DNA of 64,000 nucleotides, taken from positions 1 through 64,000 of IMG/VR virus record IMGVR_UViG_3300020411_000980; one strand, 5' to 3'. Shown here one piece after another: positions 19,623 through 25,957 of this stretch (position 1 is its first letter; the number at the start of each line of letters is the position of its first letter). The notes below the pieces were generated by a model. It did no database searches, was not told the origin of the DNA, and worked only from the letters and a program-made list of their open reading frames with translations. The DNA is from a virus. The position numbers were made by a program, and so were the translations under genes.

Positions 19623-19760
19623 CCTAACTCTGCTATTCCTCGTGGGGTTTATAACATTTAAGAGCATCAATATAAAACACTAAAGTATGTTTTTTTAACC
19701 ATTTATTTAATCCACAAAATATTACTTAGTTGTGGAAATCCTGTGGAAAAGTAATACAAA

Positions 19761-20090
19761 CTATACCCATTTTAAGTTATTACTATTGTCGTTTAATTTG
19801 TCTTTGTCAATGTGAATAACGTTCTGCAAATTAGTTCCGCCTGGATGATAAGCAAGAGCACATAATCGTGCACAACGTCTAACAACTGTCTTACCATTTT
19901 GTCTTAAAGTAACACGTCTATATCCATTTTCGTTTAAATGTATCTTTAATTTCTTCCATTTTCCCCACTTAGTTGAATATATCTGTCCTTCGTTAGATAC
20001 AAAATAGTCCTCGTAATTAGGGATAGGTTTGTATAAAATACCAGCATCATCTTGATAGGTATTGTCATCAATTTTTTTAAAGGGATTCAT
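19761..20090 (-). CDS. NUMOD4/HNH-type homing endonuclease-like protein
   Basis: A 109-residue protein. The N-terminal half (IPNYEDYFVSNEGQIYSTK) is a NUMOD4 DNA-binding motif. The C-terminal half resembles the HNH_3 nuclease (GYRRVTLRQNGKT, then HIDKDKLNDNSNNLKWV). In the usual motif the segment before LAxAYHP starts with a conserved His (xHRLV); here it reads RCARLC, so that His is missing, and the protein stops right after LKWV. It may be a shortened or inactive homing nuclease, or one used only for DNA binding. Confidence 0.7.
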   Translation of the reverse strand: MNPFKKIDDNTYQDDAGILYKPIPNYEDYFVSNEGQIYSTKWGKWKKLKIHLNENGYRRVTLRQNGKTVVRRCARLCALAYHPGGTNLQNVIHIDKDKLNDNSNNLKWV

Positions 20091-20113
20091 AGCATTAAAT
20101 GATAATTAAGGGG

Positions 20114-20770
20114 TCAAAGTCCTACGTTAAATGTTAAACTAATACGGTTACCTTCGTTGTTTTGTTGATACCCTCGCACCATATTTGACGGATATAAACA
20201 TAAACAACCCTCTGTAATTGGTACTGTTCCATCTAACATATTAAAAGGGGTAATTTGTGTTTGATTGTATTGAATAACTGGGTAATGAGTTGATGTTACA
20301 TTGCGTTTAAATTGCAAAGGCGAATGTAAATTAACATCCCAATTTACAAAATAAGTTGCACTATAAAGGCAATTACTTTGTTCGTGTGGTGCATACATTC
20401 CTCCCTTATTTGTCAATTCTAAAGTATCATCAATTATATTAGGATTGTCTCCTAGATCATAACATAGTGCTTTAGAGTTAATATCAACAACTGCTTCAAT
20501 TATATCCTCCTTAAGTGTTACAAACTGTTCTAGGTTAAGTAAACCTAATTGACCTAATTGTAGCACTCCTGAGTTAATATCTTTCCTGGAACTGTTTGTG
20601 ACATCTTCAGGGGATAATTTACTGATATAATCTAAAATAGTTGCTTTATGTTGTTGATGATTAGTAAGGGATTTTACCCCTACTGGTGTCATAAACATAC
20701 CATAAACTGTAGTGGCATTCTTATCACTTATGGTTGAAAGATCGTCCGATAAAATGTTAGGATCAGTCAT
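20114..20770 (-). CDS. 2OG-oxygenase-like protein with altered active site
   Basis: A 218-residue protein from Met at 20768-20770. The longer in-frame start at 20821 would run through a terminator hairpin and is rejected. The C-terminal half has the layout of the TIGR02466 type of putative 2OG-Fe(II) oxygenases: HEQSNCLYSATYFVNW, then EGCLCLYPSNMVRGYQQNNEG, then NRISLTFNVGL. The usual first-metal-site HxH reads HEQ, and the distal His after LYPS is replaced (MVRG). The Arg of NRISLTF is kept. It may have lost Fe binding or uses other ligands. Confidence 0.6.
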   Translation of the reverse strand: MTDPNILSDDLSTISDKNATTVYGMFMTPVGVKSLTNHQQHKATILDYISKLSPEDVTNSSRKDINSGVLQLGQLGLLNLEQFVTLKEDIIEAVVDINSKALCYDLGDNPNIIDDTLELTNKGGMYAPHEQSNCLYSATYFVNWDVNLHSPLQFKRNVTSTHYPVIQYNQTQITPFNMLDGTVPITEGCLCLYPSNMVRGYQQNNEGNRISLTFNVGL

Positions 20771-20792
20771 AAATTGAGTATGCGTTAATAAT

Positions 20793-20819
20793 AAAAAAGA
20801 GGGGTGTTTTATACCCCTC
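20793..20819 (-). terminator. Rho-independent terminator
   Basis: The minus strand reads GAGGGGT, a 7-base loop and ACCCCTC, followed by T6. It ends transcription of the small-gene group to the right and lies just upstream of the 218-residue gene. Confidence 0.85.
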
Positions 20820-20845
20820 ATTATATATCATAGTTTACAACCCTG

Positions 20846-20962
20846 TCAACGTTTGTTAGACTTAACCCGATCATTTATTAAGAAGTAATACTTAATAATT
20901 GGGGTAGGATTGCAAAGTTGCTTGTAAGTCTCTTCAGTCATTTTGTAATTAGTTTGTGACAT
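20846..20962 (-). CDS. Very small hypothetical protein
   Basis: A 38-residue ORF, ATG 20960-20962, stop TGA 20846-20848, starting MSQTNYKMTEETYKQL. It shares the MSQT start with the next gene. No domain. Confidence 0.5.
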   Translation of the reverse strand: MSQTNYKMTEETYKQLCNPTPIIKYYFLINDRVKSNKR

Positions 20963-20974
20963 TTTGGTTAGTGA

Positions 20975-21118
20975 TTAGTCAATGATAATGTTAGTGACAA
21001 TTTCAAATACTTCAGGTTGAGTATTATTTTGTCTTGCATATGCTTCGAGGAAAATGTCAGTAACTGTTTCAAGTTCCTCATCCGTGAAAGCATCATATAG
21101 ATCAAAAGTCTGTGACAT
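20975..21118 (-). CDS. Very small acidic hypothetical protein
   Basis: A 47-residue ORF, ATG 21116-21118, stop TAA 20975-20977 (MSQTFDLYDAFTDEELETV...). Its start overlaps the stop of the 105-residue gene by one base (TAATG), which supports coupled translation. Not recognised. Confidence 0.6.
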   Translation of the reverse strand: MSQTFDLYDAFTDEELETVTDIFLEAYARQNNTQPEVFEIVTNIIID

Positions 21119-21435
21119 TAGATTGCCACCTCGTAACCTGAAATGAAATCCTCAGATCCATTGCGTGTAGATACGAACCACTCCCAATTCTTTTGAAATA
21201 CGGATGTGCCATAAGCAAATTCGTAGCAAAGAGCGTTTAGACGTGATTTCGTGGTGTTTGACTGCCAACCGCCATCAAATAGTGTAACAACTGACTGAGA
21301 GATTTTACCGATTAGATTAGAATGAAGATAAACAAGAGCATCATTTTCAGGTGTGATTTCAACCCTAGTGTTACCTGATTGCCAGTTAACTCTGTTTCTT
21401 GCTGCTCTGTTCATTGCTGCTTCAATCTTTCTCAT
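21118..21435 (-). CDS. Conserved cyanophage hypothetical protein
   Basis: A 105-residue protein with a recognisable core (NWQSGNTRVE, then FDGGWQSNTTKSRLNAL) that resembles a protein common in T4-like cyanophages. No catalytic motif is visible. It lies immediately after a terminator followed by a TATAAT box, so it probably starts its own transcript. Confidence 0.7.
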   Translation of the reverse strand: MRKIEAAMNRAARNRVNWQSGNTRVEITPENDALVYLHSNLIGKISQSVVTLFDGGWQSNTTKSRLNALCYEFAYGTSVFQKNWEWFVSTRNGSEDFISGYEVAI

Positions 21436-21474
21436 AATGTTGAATCCTTGTTTGTTACTCTCTTATTATAAAGG

Positions 21475-21498
21475 AAAAACCCCTCGTTGAGAGGGGTT
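21475..21498 (-). terminator. Rho-independent terminator
   Basis: The minus strand has AACCCCTC, a 5-base loop and GAGGGGTT, then TTT. It terminates the 36-residue gene and is followed within a few bases by TATAAT, which may start the next transcript. Confidence 0.8.
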
Positions 21499-21518
21499 AG
21501 TGTGCACTAATTCAACTG

Positions 21519-21629
21519 TCACCCTACTGGGTAGAGTTCATCAAGTAACGCTAGAATGTCGTTACCTGTATCACATTCATTAAACAATTCAAGTAAATAA
21601 GGGTTGTTTTCAAGAATTGATTCAGTCAT
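21519..21629 (-). CDS. Very small acidic hypothetical protein
   Basis: A 36-residue ORF, ATG 21627-21629, stop TGA 21519-21521, starting MTESILENNPYLLELF and ending LLDELYPVG. It resembles short cyanophage proteins and ends just before the terminator at 21475-21498. Confidence 0.55.
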   Translation of the reverse strand: MTESILENNPYLLELFNECDTGNDILALLDELYPVG

Positions 21630-21715
21630 TTTAAAGATGCAAGTTTACATTTAGTGGACTTACATATAGAGATCGGTATATTGACCTCACCTAATGCCAC
21701 TCTGTTAAATGTTAA

Positions 21716-21928
21716 TTAGTCCTCAAACATACTCTCTAAATGTTCTAAAAACATCCAACTATAGTTACCGTCCTCTGGGTCAATTCCGTCCACTAAGTAT
21801 TCTAAACATAGTGCTTCTGCATTGCGTGGGTTATTATTATCAACGTGTACTTTCATACGATTGTAATAAGTTTCAGCAATGAGATCAATGGATTGTTCTC
21901 TCTCTGGGTTTAACTTTTGAGTGCTCAT
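21716..21928 (-). CDS. Small hypothetical protein
   Basis: A 70-residue acidic protein (DGIDPEDGNYSWMFLEHLESMFED at the C-terminal part). Its start overlaps the stop of the nuclease-like gene by 4 bases. Not recognised. Confidence 0.65.
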   Translation of the reverse strand: MSTQKLNPEREQSIDLIAETYYNRMKVHVDNNNPRNAEALCLEYLVDGIDPEDGNYSWMFLEHLESMFED

Positions 21929-22443
21929 AATACTTTAGTACCAAATTGTTGGATGAGTTTGTTAGAAATAGTGTACCCAAGTCTGGGGTCTTTCTTATTA
22001 CCAACTGTCTTAAATTGTCTCTCTAGGTTATCAATTAAGATGCGTAATACGTCATCAGCATTCATAACCCAAATCTCAACTACCTTGCCTAAATGATAAC
22101 GTGCAAAGTAATGTTTGTGATACTTTCCTATCTTATCTTCCTGGAGATACTTAACCTGATCCTCCCAAGTGTTTTGTACACTTATGCCGTTATATGTTGC
22201 TGTGAGTTTCTTACCAATAGTTGACTTATATTCAACTGGTAAGTTATTCTCATCATAGGCATCTGCACCTGATAAAGTATCACTAACTCGGTGCCCAAGT
22301 ATGCTCGCTAAATGTATCTCTCTGCTGCGTGCATAACTGAAAGGATCTCCCCAGTTATTTTCCTCGCAAAGTTGATACATTGCTTCGAACAGTTGTTGAT
22401 ACTTTGCTTCGGGTGATTGCATCTTCTCAATAATAACATTCAT
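21925..22443 (-). CDS. PD-(D/E)XK-type nuclease (restriction-like)
   Basis: A 172-residue protein with a PD-(D/E)XK signature: D61 in SGADAYD, then E71-Y-K73 in PVEYKST, spaced as in type II restriction enzymes. The region before it (YARSREIHLASILGHRVSDT) gives the usual helix. The C-terminal part is mixed and not assigned. It lies 2.3 kb from a DNA methyltransferase in the same orientation, so a restriction-modification or host-DNA-degrading role is possible but not shown. It overlaps the 79-residue gene by one base. Confidence 0.7.
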   Translation of the reverse strand: MNVIIEKMQSPEAKYQQLFEAMYQLCEENNWGDPFSYARSREIHLASILGHRVSDTLSGADAYDENNLPVEYKSTIGKKLTATYNGISVQNTWEDQVKYLQEDKIGKYHKHYFARYHLGKVVEIWVMNADDVLRILIDNLERQFKTVGNKKDPRLGYTISNKLIQQFGTKVL

Positions 22444-22682
22444 TAGAACATCACCTCATTGAATTGGATAGGGTCATCAAGTAGCATATCAACTGCATTT
22501 GAGACCATAAGACGGATTTGTCTAAATGTGTCAATCTTGATGCTATCTCTGTCAAAGTTGTCACATAGGTCAATTACTTGGTTGACTGTGTTGGATATTT
22601 CTTTGACTGAGATAGAATCACCTCTGTCATATCCTGAGAAATTGTTTCTTACAACTGTTGGGACTGCATCAAATAAATTCAT
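22443..22682 (-). CDS. Small hypothetical protein
   Basis: A 79-residue protein (NLFDAVPTVVRNNFSGYDRG near the start), not recognised. It has a good ribosome site (AGGAG) 5 bases before the ATG. Its leader is the structured element at 22704-22816, so its expression may depend on that RNA. Confidence 0.65.
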   Translation of the reverse strand: MNLFDAVPTVVRNNFSGYDRGDSISVKEISNTVNQVIDLCDNFDRDSIKIDTFRQIRLMVSNAVDMLLDDPIQFNEVMF

Positions 22683-22703
22683 TTAAACTCCTGTGAAATT
22701 AAA

Positions 22704-22816
22704 GTGTGGGAATGACCTAGTAATTCCGTGCTTTCTCTTCTTAGAAGCAGTTCACGGATCTTTAGACCTAGATCTTCGTATCCACGTTAGTGGTGGAATC
22801 GAACCACCCCCCACAT
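22704..22816 (-). ncRNA. Structured RNA candidate with tRNA T-arm-like hairpin
   Basis: In the 152-base gap between two genes the minus strand folds as a closed multi-branch unit. The outer helix TGTGGG (22815-22810) pairs with CCCACA (22710-22705). The first hairpin, GGTGG-TTCGATT-CCACC (22808-22792), has the sequence of a tRNA T-arm. A short GGAT/ATCC helix follows, then CCGTG (22757-22753) pairs with CACGG (22730-22726) around an inner CTTCT/AGAAG. GACCTAG occurs twice as a direct repeat. It is not a normal tRNA: the T-arm is at the 5' side and no acceptor partner is found. It may be a cis-regulatory leader or a tRNA-like remnant. Confidence 0.55.
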
Positions 22817-22834
22817 TTATTAATATACTCGATT

Positions 22835-22987
22835 TTAGGGTTGAATGGGGTTTTGGTGTGTCAGTTCTTCAAGTGTCCTGTTCCTATCTTCCCAAGTGTC
22901 AACCATTGTGCTATTAAGTACATTGATGAGTATGTTAGCACCCATCAGGATACAAAAGCAACCAAATACAAATCTAATCACGTTCAT
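22835..22987 (-). CDS. Small membrane protein
   Basis: A 50-residue ORF, ATG 22985-22987, TAA 22835-22837. It begins MNVIRFVFGCFCILMGANIL, one hydrophobic helix, followed by a polar tail (EDRNRTLEELTHQNP). The start overlaps the end of the preceding small membrane gene. Resembles short cyanophage proteins; role unknown. Confidence 0.65.
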   Translation of the reverse strand: MNVIRFVFGCFCILMGANILINVLNSTMVDTWEDRNRTLEELTHQNPIQP

Positions 22988-23078
22988 TAATCCTCCAATA
23001 GTCTAAGTTTGTTGCAATGGCAACACCACACACATAAAGAGCGTATGCACCTCCAACAATAACAAATATTTCAACCAT
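22974..23078 (-). CDS. Very small single-span membrane protein
   Basis: A 34-residue ORF from ATG 23076-23078 (MVEIFVIVGGAYALYVCGVA), almost all one transmembrane helix. The longer in-frame start at 23159 is rejected because the inner ATG gives the usual 8-base overlap with the upstream gene. Two tiny membrane proteins in a row suggest a host-membrane target. Confidence 0.55.
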   Translation of the reverse strand: MVEIFVIVGGAYALYVCGVAIATNLDYWRINERD

Positions 23079-23280
23079 TGTCAATTTCCTCCTTAATGTT
23101 GATTTGAAATGAAAATTTGTCGTGGTCATCAAATAGACCACAATTTGCAATAGTATCAAATATAATTTCTGATACTACTCTTAAATCCTCTGGTAGTAGG
23201 TTACCATTGAGATTAATGGTTCCGTCATCATTGTAATTAATCTCACCATTAAATCCATCTGGCATTAAATCGTCTCTCAT
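23071..23280 (-). CDS. Small acidic hypothetical protein
   Basis: A 69-residue protein rich in Asp/Asn (GEINYNDDGTINLNGNL), with possible beta-hairpin character. Its stop overlaps the next start by 8 bases. Not recognised. Confidence 0.6.
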   Translation of the reverse strand: MRDDLMPDGFNGEINYNDDGTINLNGNLLPEDLRVVSEIIFDTIANCGLFDDHDKFSFQINIKEEIDNG

Positions 23281-23284
23281 AAGT

Positions 23285-23416
23285 TTAGTCCATTAATTTT
23301 TCAAAGAATGTTTCGATCTCTTTTGGTAGATCATCAATCATACCAGTATCTCTTAAGAGATCATATAATTTAATGAGTTGATATTGCTCATCAAATGTTA
23401 TTTCAAATTTGTTCAT
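23285..23416 (-). CDS. Very small hypothetical protein
   Basis: A 43-residue ORF, ATG 23414-23416, TAA 23285-23287, starting MNKFEITFDEQYQLIKLY. Acidic and helical. Its start overlaps the stop of the 66-residue gene by 1 base. Confidence 0.6.
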   Translation of the reverse strand: MNKFEITFDEQYQLIKLYDLLRDTGMIDDLPKEIETFFEKLMD

Positions 23417-23616
23417 TAATATTCCTCCTTAGCATAAAATGGGGTTAACTTCTCAACTTCTAGGTTATAACCTAGCACCTTAGCATTAACTTCATTTTCA
23501 TCAAGTAAATGATTATTAGAGTTTAAATATGCTTGAATTTCTTCACATAAATGAAGAGGATTTACTCCCTCTGAATCACATTCAATGCGAACTGAAAAGT
23601 TTAAAATCATTGGCAT
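23416..23616 (-). CDS. Small hypothetical protein
   Basis: A 66-residue protein (MPMILNFSVRIECDSEG...). A start at Met 3 is also possible. It overlaps the 60-residue gene by 10 bases. Not recognised. Confidence 0.6.
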   Translation of the reverse strand: MPMILNFSVRIECDSEGVNPLHLCEEIQAYLNSNNHLLDENEVNAKVLGYNLEVEKLTPFYAKEEY

Positions 23617-23789
23617 AACTCCTCAAAACGTCTTTGTGCTTCATTAGCAATTTCAGGTAAATAACCTAGATCAGAATTCTGATCGAGTGCATCTAACTGA
23701 TCGAATGTTAGATTATGCTCCTTAGCGTAGTCAATCCACGCTTCATCATAGCAAGTTTCTAGTAGTGTCTCGTGATGTAAAACTGACAT
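23607..23789 (-). CDS. Small hypothetical protein
   Basis: A 60-residue acidic helical protein (EAWIDYAKEHNLTFDQLDAL). One-base overlap with the stop of the 52-residue gene. Not recognised. Confidence 0.6.
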   Translation of the reverse strand: MSVLHHETLLETCYDEAWIDYAKEHNLTFDQLDALDQNSDLGYLPEIANEAQRRFEELCQ

Positions 23790-23947
23790 TAGTTGTTGAC
23801 CTCCTTAGCGTCAAGTACTGCATCCCATAGGGAATCGAATTCAGTTGAGTCCTCGCAATGCTCTTGCAAGTCTAGATCAGCGATTGAAGAGAATAGATCC
23901 ACAAGTAGTGAATGCTGCTGATCGGAAAGTGTGATTGTTTTGTTCAT
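23789..23947 (-). CDS. Small hypothetical protein
   Basis: A 52-residue ORF, ATG 23945-23947, TAA 23789-23791. It begins MNKTITLSDQQHSLLVDLF, similar in style to the 43-residue protein at 23285-23416 (both MNK, short acidic helical). Possibly related small early proteins. Confidence 0.6.
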   Translation of the reverse strand: MNKTITLSDQQHSLLVDLFSSIADLDLQEHCEDSTEFDSLWDAVLDAKEVNN

Positions 23948-23956
23948 ATTCTTATA

Positions 23957-24247
23957 TTACACGAAATTTGGTAGGTTTGGTGATTTAGTAGACACTTTAC
24001 GAACTGGTTCTTCTGTGATCCATCCACCTTGCTTTATTGCTCTTGACTCTATTACAATGTTACGCACACGCTCTCTGTCAAGTGAATCACCATCACCCCA
24101 CTCAATATCGGATGATGCACATAGGTCAAGATACTTGAGAGTTGCAAGTGCTAACTCTTCCTCTGTTAGTTTATCGATAGGATAGAGTCCATCAACGTCA
24201 TTGTAGAATGACATACAGTAATCAATAAATTCAGCGAAGTTGTTCAT
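23957..24247 (-). CDS. Hypothetical protein
   Basis: A 96-residue protein (MNNFAEFIDYCMSFYNDVDG...), acidic N-terminal two thirds and a basic tail. Not recognised. First gene after the terminator at 24279-24303; GATAAT-like boxes lie between them. Confidence 0.65.
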   Translation of the reverse strand: MNNFAEFIDYCMSFYNDVDGLYPIDKLTEEELALATLKYLDLCASSDIEWGDGDSLDRERVRNIVIESRAIKQGGWITEEPVRKVSTKSPNLPNFV

Positions 24248-24278
24248 AAAATTCCTTAACTATTATCATATTACATTA

Positions 24279-24303
24279 AAAAACCCCTACTGAGTAGGGG
24301 TTG
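24279..24303 (-). terminator. Rho-independent terminator
   Basis: The minus strand has AACCCCTAC, a 3-base loop and GTAGGGGTT, then TTTT. It closes the transcript carrying the 110-residue basic protein gene. Confidence 0.85.
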
Positions 24304-24324
24304 TGTGTCAGTAATTCAAGTGGT

Positions 24325-24657
24325 CTAGTTGAATGCTCTGTTGTATGAATTCTTGCAATAATCAATAACTTGTAGAGATTGCTTTGCAAGATACTCATAA
24401 CCAACTTTGAGATCCTTGCCTAACTCGTTGATCTCATACTGATGAATTGACCAACGTGCTTTGATGTCCTGAATGTACTGATCTCTGGAAATCAACTCAA
24501 CTTGTGGACGTGACACTTGTGGAATTGCAACTACCTTATTTAGTTTAGGTGTTGCTGCCTTAGTCCTCTTTGTGACAGTCTTTGAAGCGGTTGTTGCTTT
24601 GCGTCTTGCTCTCTTGCGTGGTGTTGTGGTCGCTTGAGTAGCAGTTGCAGTTGGCAT
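24325..24657 (-). CDS. Basic, histone-tail-like conserved protein
   Basis: A 110-residue protein. Residues 1-40 are Ala/Thr/Lys/Arg-rich and unstructured (RKRARRKATTASKTVTKR), like a histone H1 tail and likely to bind nucleic acid. Residues 55-110 form a helical domain with ELISRDQYIQDIKARWSIHQYEI, a pattern seen in T4-like cyanophages. It is followed directly by a terminator. The function is unknown; DNA or RNA binding is inferred from charge. Confidence 0.7.
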   Translation of the reverse strand: MPTATATQATTTPRKRARRKATTASKTVTKRTKAATPKLNKVVAIPQVSRPQVELISRDQYIQDIKARWSIHQYEINELGKDLKVGYEYLAKQSLQVIDYCKNSYNRAFN

Positions 24658-24723
24658 AGAGATCTAAAATCGTGTGAACTCCCTAATTATAATGACTTAT
24701 GAGTCAAATGGGTGTAAATGTGT

Positions 24724-25638
24724 TCAGTTTATCAACTGGTACAGTCCTAATCGCTTCTGAACTAGGTTAGAATAGTCATTGTGTAACTCACATCCGATAT
24801 AGTAACGTCCGAGATCCTTTGCCACCATTGCAGTTGTGCCTGATCCCATAAATGGATCAAGAATTATGTCATTTTGTGAAGATCCTGCTTTAATACAAGG
24901 TTCTATCAAATCAGGTGGGAAAGTAGCGAAGTGAGCACCTTTATAAGGTTTGGACGTGACTGACCACACACTTCTCTTATTCTTTTTAGGATATGATTTA
25001 GTCAATCCTGAATGTGGTTGTAGTCCAGTTCCTTTATTGTGATACTTGCCATTGCTGCGGTCTCTGGTTCCCCAGTCCTTAGCAGGTTCTTTGATTGCTT
25101 CATTATCATAGTAATATCTCTTATTCTTTGATAATAAAAAGATATACTCGTGAGATTTGGTGCATCTATCCTTAACTGATTCGGGCATAGGGTTAGGTTT
25201 ATGCCAAATAATATCTTGACGTAGGAACCATCCATCATCCCTTAAAGCGAATGCTAACATCCAAGGGATGCCAATTAAATCTTTGGATTTTAAATTGTCA
25301 AACTTATTACCTCTGACTGGTGTGAACTGTGGTAGATCCTGATTAGTCTTAGATACTGATTGCTTAGGATAATTACCATCTGACCTATAATTATAATATG
25401 TGTCACCTATGTTCACCCATAGTGTACCATCATCCGTGAGCACATCACGAACTAACCTGAATACTTCAACTAATTGTTTAATGTACTCTTCAGGTGATTG
25501 CTCTAGACCAATTTGATTGTCCTCATCACCATAGTTCCTTAAACCATAATAAGGCGGTGATGTTACACACATCCTCGCCTTACTATCAATTTGTTTGAGA
25601 GTCTCACGACAATCTCCATATAATATGGTATCTTTCAT
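24724..25638 (-). CDS. DNA methyltransferase (N4-C or N6-A, beta class)
   Basis: A 304-residue protein. The catalytic motif TSPPY is at residues 26-30 and the AdoMet-binding motif ILDPFMGSGTT is near the C-terminus (about 260-272), so the motif order is that of beta-class methyltransferases. It transfers a methyl group from AdoMet to an exocyclic amino group in DNA, probably protecting phage DNA or marking it for expression. The target site is unknown. A PD-(D/E)XK nuclease lies 2.3 kb downstream in the same orientation. Confidence 0.9.
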   Translation of the reverse strand: MKDTILYGDCRETLKQIDSKARMCVTSPPYYGLRNYGDEDNQIGLEQSPEEYIKQLVEVFRLVRDVLTDDGTLWVNIGDTYYNYRSDGNYPKQSVSKTNQDLPQFTPVRGNKFDNLKSKDLIGIPWMLAFALRDDGWFLRQDIIWHKPNPMPESVKDRCTKSHEYIFLLSKNKRYYYDNEAIKEPAKDWGTRDRSNGKYHNKGTGLQPHSGLTKSYPKKNKRSVWSVTSKPYKGAHFATFPPDLIEPCIKAGSSQNDIILDPFMGSGTTAMVAKDLGRYYIGCELHNDYSNLVQKRLGLYQLIN

Positions 25639-25639
25639 A

Positions 25640-25759
25640 TTATTCTTTTAGGTTGCCTTCTTCATCATACCACTCATCAGTCACATTTTCAAGTTCAACA
25701 CCTGTGCCGATCTTTAATGTGTCTCGTGCTATGAGTTCTTTGTATTCTTCAATGGTCAT
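25640..25759 (-). CDS. Very small acidic hypothetical protein
   Basis: A 39-residue ORF, ATG 25757-25759, TAA 25640-25642 (MTIEEYKELIARDTLKIG...EEGNLKE). It overlaps the stop of the preceding gene by 1 base and ends just before the methyltransferase start. Not recognised. Confidence 0.55.
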   Translation of the reverse strand: MTIEEYKELIARDTLKIGTGVELENVTDEWYDEEGNLKE

Positions 25760-25935
25760 TACTCTCCGTGCTCCGCTACGAGATCCCACACCTTACCATA
25801 TTGCTCTAACCAATTCTCTTGATACTTTGTTAGAGTAATTTGATAGTTGTGACGTAGGTCATCTGCTGACTGGAATGGTAAACCATTGTTTGAACAGAAG
25901 TTGTTCAAGACTGTTGTCAAAAACTGTAAAGTCAT
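25759..25935 (-). CDS. Small conserved cyanophage protein
   Basis: A 58-residue ORF, ATG 25933-25935, TAA 25759-25761, starting MTLQFLTTVLNNFCSNNG. This start matches a small protein family of T4-like cyanophages. It is the first gene behind the structured leader at 25958-26019, and so is the most direct candidate for control by that RNA. Confidence 0.65.
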   Translation of the reverse strand: MTLQFLTTVLNNFCSNNGLPFQSADDLRHNYQITLTKYQENWLEQYGKVWDLVAEHGE

Positions 25936-25957
25936 CAAATCTCCAATAAATGTTTGG

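Larger units (their letters stand above)
19487..19760. other. Intergenic regulatory and origin-like region
   Basis: A 274-base AT-rich interval without a supported gene, the largest gene-free regulatory stretch in the window. It holds two divergent TTGACA-N17-TATACT promoters, a perfect 6+6 palindrome between them (TTTGTG-T-CACAAA at 19562-19574), two exact TTTTCCACA sequences (minus strand, 19543-19551 and 19742-19750) and two related sites (TAATCCACA on plus at 19708-19716; ATTTCCACA on minus at 19731-19739). TTTTCCACA is the form reported for Synechococcus DnaA boxes. TCCACAA/TTGTGGA at 19711-19737 could form a hairpin. Function as an origin or early switch is an inference. Confidence 0.6.

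Noticed and set aside
20771-20821. N-terminal extension (MRGIKHPSF...) of the 218-residue oxygenase-like protein
   Set aside because: It is encoded by a terminator hairpin, so the start at 20770 is used.
22704-22816. Normal tRNA gene
   Set aside because: Only the T-arm fits; there is no D-arm, anticodon loop or acceptor pairing in standard order.
22693-22990. Plus-strand ORFs reading SGGIEPPP
   Set aside because: This is the translation of a tRNA-T-arm-like sequence on the other strand; no protein is supported.
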